From Caecitellus pseudoparvulus (Eukaryota > Bigyra: Bicosoecida): DNA of 64,000 nucleotides. The translations under genes and the position numbers were made by a program. A model generated the notes under the pieces. It made no database searches. It saw nothing but the letters and a program-made list of their open reading frames with translations, and was not told the DNA's origin. The stretch is taken from the NCBI GenBank assembly GCA_965644315.1, contig CBFFRQ010000057.1, forward strand, positions 1-64,000. Reading direction: 5' to 3'. This document shows positions 12,601-24,500 of this stretch, in pieces; position 1 is the stretch's first letter, and each line of letters opens with the position of its first letter.

Positions 12601-15600
12601 CTGGGCTGCGGCAGTGCAACGCTGTCTGCGCGACTGCCTGCACGCTGACAGCACGGGCCCTGTGCTGGAGGCAGCTCAAGGTGCAGCCTTCACACCCAGC
12701 TCCGACGCGTGCTGCGTCGGCAGCCACGCCCTGCACAGCGCGCTGGGGTGGATGCTGGGGGCGCTGCATGTGCTGGGGGGTCATGCAGAGGTGTTGCGCA
12801 CGGGGGGACGGGCGGCCACCATGAACATGCTGGCCCAAGCAGCCACGGCTGGGGCACGGGACGACGCGTCAGTGAACGCGAAGTACTCCGCGCAGGTCAT
12901 CAAGGCGGGGGAGGGGGAGGGCTCCGCTCGCCTCCTCTTCATGCCTTCCTCTGGGCGGTGGCACCCCGGCCTGCCCTCGCAACAGGTGCTGGCGCCACTG
13001 CTGCTGCCCATGCCGCTGGACCCCCTGCCCGCCCAGGCCGCCTTGCACGTGGTGCTGTCAGGGCCAGGCACTGAAGGCGGCGGCTTGCCCTCCCTCTCGT
13101 CCTGCTCTTGGTTCGACCAGGGCGTCCTGCTGACTTTGCAGAGCCTGCTCACCATCTCTGCGAGCCTGGCTCTGGAGGCGGCTCAGGAGACGCCAGAGGA
13201 TTCCGTGCTGCCTGCAGAGCCAAGCAGCGCAGACGGCGGGGCCGCCGCTGGAGACTTTGCCTCCGAAGCGCGCAAGGGGCTGTCTGTGACAAGCACAGTG
13301 CAGCGCAAGAAGCAGAGCAACCCCATCGTGCCTGCTGCAGCCACGACACTGGCTTTCGAGGAGGCAGTCATGGCGGGAGCAGCACCGGAGGCTCAGGCGG
13401 GCCTCGCAGCTGCCGAGGGCGGACTGAGCGCCGGGCAGCAAGTCAGCGCCCTCGGCATCGTGGGCGTGGATGCCCCCTCCGCCAAGCCCGCCGCGAACAC
13501 GGCGTCCTTCATGCTGGGTGCCGCCGCCGTCGCGGCAACGCGCGCCCTGGAGGACATGCTGGCTCGCGACATGCAGGGGGCGCCCCTGGCGTGCGCCATC
13601 ATGGCCGCCAGCCTGCAGGCGACTCCCCGCCACGCAGGCATCGCGCAAGTGCTGGTGGCGCTCAGCGCCGCGCCCCTGCCTCTGGCGCGCATGGTTGCGC
13701 CGCGTCACTTGACAGGCCTCGCGACCAGCATCACCAAGTGCGTCGCAGAGGCCAGTGGGCTGCTTGCGCGCGTGGGTGCGCTGGCCGTCAGCTCGGCGCA
13801 GGAGGAAGGGCCCAAGGAGGACTCGCCCGAAGTGGTGGCTCGCAAGGCCAAGGCGCGTGACATTGAAAGCATGGGCTTCGACTACGAGCTGGCGCTGAAG
13901 GGGCTGGAGCTCAAGGCGGACGACATGGAGCGGGTCATGGACTGGCTGCTGTCAGGGGAGGCGGAGGCCTTCCGCGCCGGAGACGGGCTCAAGGCGGGGC
14001 CCGCTGAGGGGGAGGAGAACCCGCGCTACGCTGCAGCACAGACGCTGGCCATGACTGCAGCCAAGCCCACCAAGCTCTGCATCCGTGCCCTGGAGCTCAT
14101 GAACGACGACGCCAACGCCGCGCTGAACTGGCTCTTTGACGTCGGCGTCGCGTACTTGCCAGGGCTGTCCGTCGGCGACGCGCCGGAGATGTCGGGGCCT
14201 GGCGGCCTGCGTGCTGGGCTTGCCTCCATCATGCGCACTTTGCAAGGCAGCACGGACGACGCGGCCGTCCTGGACGATGTAGGCGTTGGGGAGGGCGAGG
14301 AGGACCTCATCCCTGAGGAGCTGGGGGACGCAGAGCTGGTGTCTGAGCCTGGCTCGGACTCAGGTTCGGACTCTGCCTCCATTGCATCTCACTCATTCGG
14401 CGGCTTCCAGTCCGCCTCACGGCCCACACACGCCTTCCCGCCCGCCACGCGCTTCGAGATGGGAGGGGAATTATTTGGCACCCGCCCTGTGCCGGCTTCC
14501 ATCGTGCAGAGCCTGCAGCAGCACTGGCTGGACATCACCCCCCAGCGCCTGTCTATCATGGTCATGATGCTGCTGGTGTGCATGCGCTCCACCGATGGTT
14601 GGCACCCTCTCCTGGAGCTCTGTGCCCGCATCGCCAGCTACATTCACAGCGTCGGACCGGACCGCCCATTGCCCGCGCTGTCTTTCATCGATGAGGACGA
14701 AGTGGAGGAACTCGTGGAACTCGCGGGAGAGGTGGAGGATCAGCCAAGTCTGGAGGAAGGTGAGCCCTACATTGAGCACATGCTTGAGATTTTCACGCGG
14801 TGGGCACGGTCTGAACAAGCTGCAGCCTTGCCGCCATGCGTGCCTGGCATTTCTGCCGACAACATCATCAGCATCGTCTACTACGTCGCTTCACATTGCG
14901 ACGACGATGTGCAGGGCGAAACGGCTGGCATGGAGGGCTTCCTGGAGCACCTGTCCCAGGTCGCGGGCGGTGAGCATGACTTGCACACAGGCTCGGATGG
15001 GACCAGGTCCACCTCCAGCGGGCACTCCTCTGGCGGGCACTCTTCTGACGGCGGTGACCTGCACCGCCTCATTCAGGCCGAAGTGCGAGCACGGGAGGCG
15101 CAGCTCGGCCGCGAGCCTCGCATCCGCGGAGGGCCTCGCATGGGCGGAGTTGACATGGACATTCCGGGCATGGACTCTACCAGTGCCCGTGCTTTTTTCC
15201 GCGCCCAGTCACGTCAACAAACACATGGCATTGAGTCTGGCGAGCGGCCTAGGGGGCTCGATTTCCCCTTCGGCATTGCCATGGCCGCAGGCTCCGGGCC
15301 CCCGCCTGTGCCCCCTCAGCAGCAGATCAGGCGCCCCAGCACGGGCCAGGCGAAAGCTGAGCCAAAGGCTGACAAGCACAGCATTTCCGGTGGCTCCAGC
15401 GGCACGCTGCAGGTGGTGGCGCCGGAGCTGGCCGGTCCCCCCCAAGCCTTCCTGGCGCCGCTGCCCACAGGCAGGGACGTCCACGCCATCTGCGCCAAGC
15501 AGGGCATTGACGTGGCGTCTGCACCGTGGGCCGGCTCTGTCGTGTCCATCCTGGAGCGGCAGGGGGCCGTGCGGGTGGTGGGCGAGGACACCGGGCAAGG

Positions 15601-18600
15601 CACGGGCATGGGCCCTGACGGGCACGTGGCGTCGCAGTGGCGGGTGACCCTGACCACGGGCGTGCTGCTGGCAGACAGCCTGGACGCGCCCCAGCAGTCT
15701 GTCGCCGTGCTGGACGCTGCCTCGGGGCTGTGGACTGTGGTGAAGGTGCCACGCAGCCGCCTGCGGGTGCACGCCATCTCCTTCGGCATCGCAGGCAACG
15801 CCCTGCCCACCCCAGCGGCGGGGGCGGCGCTGTTGAACTTGGCGTTGAATGTGCAGGCGGCCCAGACCCGGTACACAGCCCGGCGTGTGCTTGCCAACCT
15901 GCTCTTGGCTCTGCCAGCCCTGCAGCGGCGCGCAGCAGAGCTGGAGGGTGGGGCGGCACCCGTCACCATGGCCACGCTGCTGCACCGCAAGGCACTCATG
16001 CGCATCGTGAAGCTGGTCGCAGCGACCGAGGACACCTTTGGCGTGCACACCCGCGGAGAACAGGCCATCGCCGGCGGCGCGGGTGTCGGCGCGACGCCCG
16101 GTGCGTACCTGTCCGCCCCTCGCGGCGGCGTGCAAGCGGTGCTGCCGGGGGCACCCTGCACAGGCGCCTGGCTGCTGCTGTTGCGCCGGTGGCTGGATGC
16201 CGATACCCTCTCCACTGCCGCGGGAGCAGCCGCCAGCGGCACGGCAGACCTCACCCTGGCCCTCACAACCGAGGCTGCGCGCCACATCGACCTGGCCACC
16301 AACCCCAGCAGCGCTGCAGGCGGGCAAGCCGCGGATGACGGCACGGGGTCCTCGGCTGGGCAGGTGTCCTTCCTCATGCGGGAGTCCCTGCACCCGCACT
16401 ACCACCGGTGCACCGCCCACGACACGCTGTCGTTCCCTGGCGCGCGGGCCCTGTGGGTCTTCTTTGACCCCAGGTCGCAGACGCACCCCGATGCTCGTCT
16501 GCAGTTTTTCGCCGGCTCCCGGGGCGGCGTGCCTGTGCACTCGGTGTCCGGGGAGGGCAGCGCCTTCCGGCCGTTCGTGGTGAACGGCGACACGCTCAGC
16601 TTCGCTTTCCACGCGGGGGGCAGCGCCGATTCGGCAGGGTGGGGCTACCGCATGTACGTCGCGCCCATGCTGGGCCTGGCGTGGCGCAACGAAGGCGGCG
16701 TGGCCACTGGGGACGCCTCCCTGGAGTGGGCGTGCTACGCTCTGGAATTCCTACTGGGGGATTTGCAGCGGTGCGTGGAGGCGGGGGAGCAGCCCCACCC
16801 CGCCACCAAGGCCGCACTGCACTCTTCCCAGGTCTTCAATGCCCTCGTCACCTACCTCCGTGCGCGGGGCACGCCCTTCAAATCCCGGGTGGTGTCCCTG
16901 CTCACGCAGCTGCTCAAGGCGCCGGAGGCCTTCCCAGAGCACGACCCACCCGACCTGGCTCTGCTGCACGGCATGGAGCGGGCCGTCTTCCGGCACATTG
17001 AGGAGCAACTCTCCCGGCGCTCCGGCAAGTCCTTCCCCTCCTCCCTCCTGCAGCTGGTGGAGCTGCTCATCACCGCCCGTGTCGCGGCTCGCACGCTGCG
17101 ACGGGGCGGCCGCACAGGTGCTCCCGGTGCGCCCGCCCTTGAGCGGCACGTCACCCTGGGCAGTGCGGAGGTGCAGGCGCCAGGGGGGCTGGCAGAGGTC
17201 TTCCTGCCTCACGCAGTGCGGCAAGGATTGGCTGAGGCTGCTGAGGCAGGCACAGCCTCTGCCGTGGGGTCGGGGGCCGGCGCAGCCAGCAGCAGCGTGA
17301 CCTTGACCCCCGAGCAGCGGGCGTACCTGTACGAGGTGCAGGCGACGGACACGTGCTCCTCGCCGCCCCCTGACGAGTCCGCCGAGGCGACGCGGTCCCG
17401 GCCCCTGTCTGACGTCCTCATGGAGTCCATGGACATCATCGAGACCATCCACGCGCAGCAGCAGGCCGCTGCGGCGCGGGAGGGTGCCGCCCTGCCGCCT
17501 CTGGAACAGGCCGCTCTGCACCTGCTGCCCCTGCCCCCTGCACTGCTGGCACGCTGCATGCTGGATGCAGGGTGGGTGCAGGGCCCCGAGGAGATCACGG
17601 CAGCCACCCTGGTCTCTGCCGCGGTGAGCCTGGGCACCTGGTCTGCTGACGCTGACCAGGAGCTGGTGCAGTGGCTGACCACCATCACGTCGCCTGCGCG
17701 CCGCGCTGTGGTGGCGGAGCTCACCAACCGCCTGAAGGAGGCGGGGGAAGACCCCGCTGCCTATGACTGGGACACGGCCTGCGTGGGCTCGGCCAAGTCT
17801 CCCCTCTCCATCAACACCGCCATGCTGCGCCTGCACCCGCACGGCACTGACGAGCCTGGCCCCTCGGGCCTGCCAGTGCACCCTGAAGCTCCAGACGACG
17901 CCCTGGCCTTCCCCGGCATCGCGCCGCCCAACATGCCGCTGCCTGCCCTGCGCCTGCGAGTGGCCCTGCTGCAGCTGCTCAACCGGCGCCTGGCCCGTGT
18001 GCTGCCCCTCATCGACGTCGTGCGCGCCGCCGGCGAGTCTGCGAACAAGCGAGGCAAGGGCGGCAGCGGGGCCGCCAACGCCGCCTCCGCCGGCAGCTCG
18101 TCGGGTGCCAACCAGTCCTTCTCCCTGGGGCACAAGCTGCGCATGCTGGCGCACTGCGTCTTCATCGACGTCAAGCAGCAGATGCTGGAGGTGTCCATCG
18201 CCGCCTCCTGGACTGGCTCCTCTGGCAGTGGCTTCAGCGTGCAGCTGGACAACCGCGAGGCGTTCAGCCACAGGGAAGCCGCCGCAGCCGACCCCTCCTT
18301 GCGCGCGCCAGACAAGGCCAAGAGCATTGCCGCCCAGCTGTACCGCGGCCTGCTCAAGTCTGCCACGGGCAAGGTGTCTGGCGGCAAGAAGGACTCCAAG
18401 GCGGTGGGCGAAGTGCTGGCCCGGGGTCTGCGCAGCCAGAACGACCATCGGGAGAGCCTGTGGAAGGTGGAGTACCGGGGTGAGGACGGCATGGACTGGG
18501 GCGGGCTGTACCGAGATTGCTTCTCCCGCGTCGTGGACGACCTGTTCTCGGCTGACCTGGACGTGTTCCTGCCGTGTCCCAACGCGGAACAGGGCGTGGG

Positions 18601-19528
18601 CGTGAACATGGACAAGTGGCTGCCCAACCCCAACCACACCACGCCCTCCTCCCTCGCCTTCTTCGTCTTCGTCGGGCGCCTCATCGGCGTCAACCTGCGC
18701 CACAACATGCAGCTGCCCTTCGACCTGGCGCCGGCGGTGTGGGACCGCATCCTCGCACGGCCCCTGCCCACCCACCGCCGCGGCAAAGGGTCCACCGCGC
18801 AGCTGTGGGAGCTGCACGACAAGCGGGAGGCTGACCGCGTCACGGCCCTCGAAGCCCTCACGCCGGAGGAGTTCCGCGCACAGTTCGGCGCGGAGCTGGC
18901 TGCCGGCGCAGCAGAGGGCGGCAGCGACGCTGCGCCGGCGCTGTTCTTCGTGGCGCCCCTGTCAGACGGCAGCGAGGTGGAGTTGTGCGAAGGCGGTGCC
19001 GAGCGCCGTGTCTCCAGCCCAGCCGACCTGGCGGAGTACTGCGCCCTGCTGCGGCGGGTGCGCAGTCGGGAGTTCGACGCCGCCTGCTCGGCCATGCGGC
19101 GGGGCCTCACCTCAATTATCCCCCCCCGTGCTCTGCAGCTGCTGACGTGGCGGGAGATGGAGCTGCTGGTGTGTGGCGACCCCATCATCGACGTCGCCCT
19201 GCTGCAGGAGTTCACGGAGTACTCGGGTGGCTACGAGGCGGGCTCCCCCGCCGTGCAGCGCTTCTGGCGCGGCTTCGAGGCGCTGTCCAACGCCGAGCGC
19301 TCCAAGTTCATCCGCTTCGCCTGGGGCCGGTCACGCCTGCCGCCGCGTGAGAAGTTCACGCGCCGCTTCAAACTGCAGCGGCGCGGGGGGGGCGACGACA
19401 CCCTGCCTGTCGCCCACGCCTGCTTCTTCTCGGTGGAGATGCCGGAGTACTCCTCCGACGAGCTCATGCTGCAGCGCCTGCGCGTGGCCATCAACTTTGG
19501 CATGTCCGGCGAATTCCTCATCGCCTGA
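6693..19528 (+). CDS. Giant HECT-domain E3 ubiquitin ligase with MIB/HERC2 and UBA domains
   Basis: Three exons, 6693-7192, 7266-7383 and 7457-19528, give about 4,229 aa; donors are GTAAGA and GTAAGT, each intron 73 nt. The first two junctions reconstruct a MIB/HERC2 domain (GTRVRKGPDWT ... VVVAWDGEQGV, residues about 155-206), good evidence for the splicing. Two UBA-like segments lie near 2337-2380 (IESMGFDYELALKGLELK) and 2400-2440. A beta-sandwich seen in other giant HECT ligases (FPGARALWVFFDPRSQT) lies at about 3180-3280. The HECT domain fills residues about 3864-4229, with the catalytic Cys at 4195 in LPVAHACFF. The enzyme would accept ubiquitin from an E2 on that Cys and pass it to substrates. 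Overall plan resembles HECTD4/HERC-type ligases; substrates are unknown. The start MGNTLS fits the N-myristoylation pattern. Confidence 0.9.
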
Positions 19529-19627
19529 GCCAGGCGCTGCAGTCAAGCCGTGCTTGCCCACCCACCGCCTTCCACGGTGACGGGCGGCACCGCTCCAACA
19601 AACCATCCAATGCATTGCGTGGAATCG

Positions 19628-21078
19628 TTAAGAGTAGTCCACCTCATCCTCCTCCGCACCCTGCTCTTCCTCCGCCTGGGTGCCCTGCGAGCTGGCGGGT
19701 GCGGCGTCGCCGGCGACCACGTCAGCGGCCGCACCCGCCTCGCCAGCTCCCTCCTCAGGCCCGCCGTCAGCGCCCTCTGCTGCGATCGCCACATCCCCGC
19801 TCTCGTCCTCACCACCTTCCACTGTGGCACCTTGCTCCGCTGGCTCTGCGCTTTGTGTCGCTGACTCCGCCGCCGCCTTGGGCTGCTCCTTGCCCTCGGG
19901 CTTGGCAAACTTGGACGAGAACACCAGGCCAAGCGCAGTGTCCGCCTTGGCTTTCGCGTCCACGACGTACCCCTGCCGGGCCCCGATGGCGGCTGTGGCG
20001 TCTTCCACAGACGCAAAGTGCACAAACACGACCGGGCGGCTGGTGCGCTCCCATGGGGGGAGGTTCTGTTCCCCCCGCTTATTCCGCACATCGACGCGCT
20101 TGAAGCCCGCGCAGCCCGCAAAGATGTCTGTACAGAGAGAAAACGTCGTCGTGGTGGTGGGAACGGCTGGGCAGCGGCGAGGCGCGCCTCGAGGGGGCGG
20201 GGGTGGCACGCACGGGTCAGCTCCCGCTCAGTGCAGTCATTGGGCGCGTTGGACACGTGCAGGACGTGTGAGGGGCGACCCAGGCCGTCTGGGCCCGGGA
20301 TGGGGCGTGCTGGCGTCATGGGTGCTGGGTTGGTTGGGGAGAATCGAGGGGGAGGGGGGGGGCGCGTGTCCCGGCGGGGGGGCACATCTCGTGGAGGCAG
20401 GTCACGGGGCTCCCACCGACCCCCCCCCCGAGGGGGGTGTGGGGGGGGCTCGTCGTACCGGCCAGCACGAGGGCGGTCCCGAGGTCCCCCACGGGGCTCC
20501 CCGTCGTACCTCCCTCGACCATCGTCACGGACATCCCGAGGGGGGTGGCGAGGGGCTGGTGGCGCATCCGCTTGGCGCCCTCCAAACCGCTCGTACGGCT
20601 CTGCGCCGCGCCCACGCCCAGAATACCCAGGCGCAGCACTTGGCGGTGCAGACTGTGCAGGGGGCTGGAACTCTCCAGCGCGTGGCGGGGGCGCCGAGCT
20701 CGGCCCGGCGTCCTCTGGCCCACCCCTGCTCTTGGGCGCAGGTGCAAAGGCGACGGCCACCTTGATGGATGTACCAGCCAGCGTGTAGCCGTCCACTTGC
20801 TGGCGGGCGTCTGAAGCCAGCTCTACGCTGGTGAAATCTGCATACCCCAGGAGGTCCCTGCAAGGTCACGTGGCGCTGCGTGCCGGCAGGCGCTCGGCGA
20901 AGCGCTGCCCGGCTCAAATTCCGCACCCGCTCTTCCTGCCCCGCCGCATGCGTGCGCTGCGGCTGATGTACCCTGGCTGCCGTGAGAAGAGGTTGTCCAC
21001 GTCAACTTCCGTGGCGTCCGATGGGAGCCCTGTCACACACAAGTGCGGCGTGGGGCCACCGTGGGAGCGGTACGCCAT
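19628..21078 (-). CDS. RNA-binding protein with two RRM domains
   Basis: Three exons on the minus strand, 21078-20927, 20857-20214 and 20127-19628, give about 431 aa; introns are 69 and 86 nt. Both introns interrupt RRMs, and splicing restores them. RRM1 starts LCVTGLPSDATEVDVDNLF and continues after the junction as GDLLGYADFTSVELA. RRM2 reads VLHVSNAPNDCTERELTHIF across the second junction and ends with VVFVHFASVEDATAA. The linker is Arg/Gly/Pro-rich, suggesting disorder and RNA contacts; the C-terminus is acidic. It likely binds mRNA or pre-mRNA; the target is unknown. The ATG at 21078 is the only good start. However, the frame stays open upstream with coding-like sequence back to a CCCCAG acceptor near 21160, so a 5' exon may be missing. 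It converges with the HECT gene, 99 nt between stops. Confidence 0.85.
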
Positions 21079-21528
21079 GATGGCAGGGTTTCCGGCGCTG
21101 AGCGTTGGCTGCGACGCGTTGACGCCTGCTGGCTTGAGGGCGGCCACCGGACCTAAATGCTGGGGAGGGGCAACGACAGAGGGAGCGCAAGGTCGGGCCG
21201 CTTCCTCTTGCGTCCTTCGTCAACGGGAATGTGCAGCCTGCCCCGCGACTGTCAGGGCACTTGCAGTGAGGCACACCTGCGGAATGGCCAGTGCTGCGGC
21301 GCAAGCCAGCGAACGCCAAATCCCACAAGCGCCTGCTCCACGCTTGGCCACAGCCTACCGACTGCTGCTTGTAGGGTCCGTGGACTGCGCCAGGCTCCTG
21401 CGAGCCGCGGCACCGCCCACTGCACACGAGTGCCGGGGAGCCAAGCCACGCCAGGGCCAACGACACCGCTGTCCACGTGTCTTGGTGGCGGTCGCTGCAC
21501 ACTAGGTGAAGCTGCATTGGACCCCAGC
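21079..21528. other. Divergent promoter region, possible missed 5' exon of the RRM gene
   Basis: It separates the starts of the minus-strand RRM gene and the plus-strand coiled-coil gene. The part next to the RRM gene (21079 to about 21160) is in frame and coding-like on the minus strand and is bounded by a plausible CCCCAG acceptor. The rest shows no recognisable gene. Confidence 0.45.
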
Positions 21529-24500
21529 ATGGCTACTACTGATGGGTCCCTGGAGGCCGAGCTCGCTTCCCAGATGGCGGCGGCTAAGCTCAAGTATGAA
21601 GGTATGCGAGGCGGCTGGTTGAGCGGAAAATGACGCTGTCACCCAGGCAAGCCGTGCCCCCCACAGAGTCCATGTACAAGCTGAAGGAGGAGGTGAAGCA
21701 CCTGAATGGACAGCGAAGGGAACTGCGTGAAAGCAACGACCTTCTCATGGAGCAGATCTCCCTCATGCAGCGGCAAAACAACGACCTGGCCTGGCAGGTG
21801 AGGGAGCTGGAGCTCGCTGGCAGCAGCCACGCCGCTCAACGCCACGCCTGCGTCCCTCCACAGCTACAAGAGGCCAAGGCAGAGGTGCGGAAGGCAAGGA
21901 GTCAAAGCACCCTCCTGGATGAGTTGGACGACGCACGGGCCCTGGCTGCTGCGAACGAGGAGGAGCGCAAGAGTGTGGAGGTGGAGAACGATCGCCTGCG
22001 ACAAGAGCTCCGAGATGTCCGCCTGCAGCTGGAGGAGGCTCAGTCCGCGCAGCCTGCAGCGGGGAGCGGGAGCCCTGACGAGTTGCTAGAGCTCCAGGGC
22101 CGTGTCGCGAGCTTGCAGGGTGAGCTGGAGGAAGCAAGAGCTGGACTGGCGGAGGCACGTGCGGAAGTACAGAGCCTGCAGGCTGGACAGGCCACTGCAC
22201 AGGCAGACTTGGACACCTCCACGGCCGCTGCGGACGCAGAGCGCGAATTGTACGAAAGTCACCAGGCCAGCCTGCAGGCCCGCAATGAGGAACTGAGTGC
22301 CACGATTGCTTCACTGCGGAAGGAGCTGGCAGAGACGGCGGCAGCCCAGGGCTCAGCTGCTGCCGCCTCCACAGTGGCAGCAGACCTGGGCGCCAAGCTT
22401 GCCGAGGCCACCAGCGCCGCCAGCACGGCAGGCGCAGAGCGGGACGCCCTGCGCAGTCGCGTGCAGAGCCTGCGCGAGGAGCTGCGAGCCGCGCAGGGCG
22501 CTGCCGAGGCGTCAGCACAGGAGGTGGCCAGTCTGCAGGGCACAGTGCAGGAGCTGCGCGGGCGACTGGTGCAGACAGCGCAGCCGAGCCGAGCGCCGAC
22601 GTCGCCCATTTCACCCCTCACGCCAGGTGGCCCCGCCCGGCGGCACGAGGGCAGTGCTGGCTCCAGCCTCGTCATGTCCACCTCTCCCGGCAGCGGCGGC
22701 AAGGTGCTCAGCCCAGTGGGCAGGGCCCTGCCTCCGCGCCCACACACGTCACAGCCCCCCTCGCCCCAGGCAGGCGGCGAGGGGGGCTACTTCGCCTCCG
22801 GCGTCAGCGGCATGTCTGCGCTGGAGGCGTCCTGGGAGGGAGACAGCATGCTGTCGGGCCTCTCCCGCCGCACAGGCGTCTCGGCAGCCTCCAGCGCGGC
22901 GACACGCAGCAAGGCCCACACGCGCCTGAAAGCCCTGCGGTCGGAGTGGGAGGCGGCAGCCGTCGCGCGCACGCTGGCTGCTGTGGAGGCCAAGGCTGAG
23001 AAGAGCGCGCCTGCTCCGCCGCACCTCGCAGCTGGCACGCAGACAGACACTCCCCCCGCACGCACCCTCATCACAACTGGCGTCGCCACCAGCCCGGCCC
23101 CTGACAACAGCGGTAGCAAGAGCCCCCCGCCTGCACCGGAGACGCGCCTCGTGCAGCTGTCGGAGGCAGACCTGCAGCTGCTCCAGGAGGCCCTGGACAG
23201 TGCACCGCCAGCGCTTGAAGCGGCGGACCTAGCCCAGCACCAGGCCATGCTGGCTCTGGGGACCACAGCTGCGTCGGGTACGCCCCTGTCCCTGTCCCAG
23301 CAGTTCGACGCCGTGGCGGGGGGCGGTGAGGCGCAGCGGGGGAGTCCCCCGCGCCAGGCTCCCACCAGTGCACGGACGGTGGCGGAGGAGGCAGAGGCGA
23401 TGGCCGAACTGCAGGCAGTACGGCACCGCCTGGACACACTGCGTGGGGAGCTGCGAACCGCTCAGACGCAGTTGGATGACGCCAGAGCAGAGCTGGGCCC
23501 AGTCAAGGCGCAGCGTGATACGGCACTGGCCGATGCCACGGCCGCCGCGAACCGCTGTGAACAGCTGGAGGCAGCCCTGGAGCGAGCCCAGGCCCGTGCT
23601 GCTGCGGCAGAAGCCGCCCACACCACCTCCTCTGCCTCCTCCGCGGCCACCCTGGCCACCCTGCACTCTGAAGCCGACCAAGCCAGGCGGCGCGCCAAGG
23701 CAGCAGAGGAGGCTGCGAGGCTTGCGGAGGGGCAGGTGGAGGAGCTGCAGGCACGCGTCGCAGTGCTGGAGAGCCAGAACGCTGCCTCGGCAGGCAAGGT
23801 TGAGCGGCTGTCTTCCCAGCTGGACCTCCGCAAGCAGGAGTCAGACGTGGTGGCTGAGCGCATCGATGCGCTGACCTCTGAGCTGGCCCAAACGCGGGAA
23901 CAGGCGGAGGCTGCCCAGGCGCGAGCAAGTGCTCTGCAGCAGCAGAACGCACACCTCAGCAACATCGTCGAAGAGGCCTCTGCTGCGGTTGTGGCGGGTG
24001 CAGACGCGAGTGACGTGAAGCGGCGCCTGGATCGCAGCCAGGCCGAGCTGGCTGCAACAGCCGATCGCGCCGCTGCAGCCGAGGCAGAGGCAGCCGCCGC
24101 GCGCACTGAAGTTGCGCGCATCACCGCACACGCCGCCCGAGTCGTGGAGCTGCTCAAGTCTGAGCGGGCAGAAACTGCTGAAAAAGTCGGCCGGCTGAAG
24201 CGGTCCTTGCAGGCGCAAGTGGCTGCGGAGGTGGCGGCCGTCACAGACAAGGTGCAGCAGGCAGCGCGCAACATGGAGAGCCTCCGAGAACAAGCCCACT
24301 CGGAGGGCGTGGCAGAAGGCAAGGCGCGAGCCAAGGCCTTCCTCCTGGAAAAGTACAAGGCAGGCCTGGACAAGCTGCAGGCAGCCCACAAGGCAGCCAT
24401 GGCGCAAGCTGTGCAAGAGGCCCGGGCTGAGGGGGTGGCAGAGGCCTCGGCCGCGGCCACTGCTTCCTTGACGGCGTCCAACTCCCGCCTGGCCGCCCTG

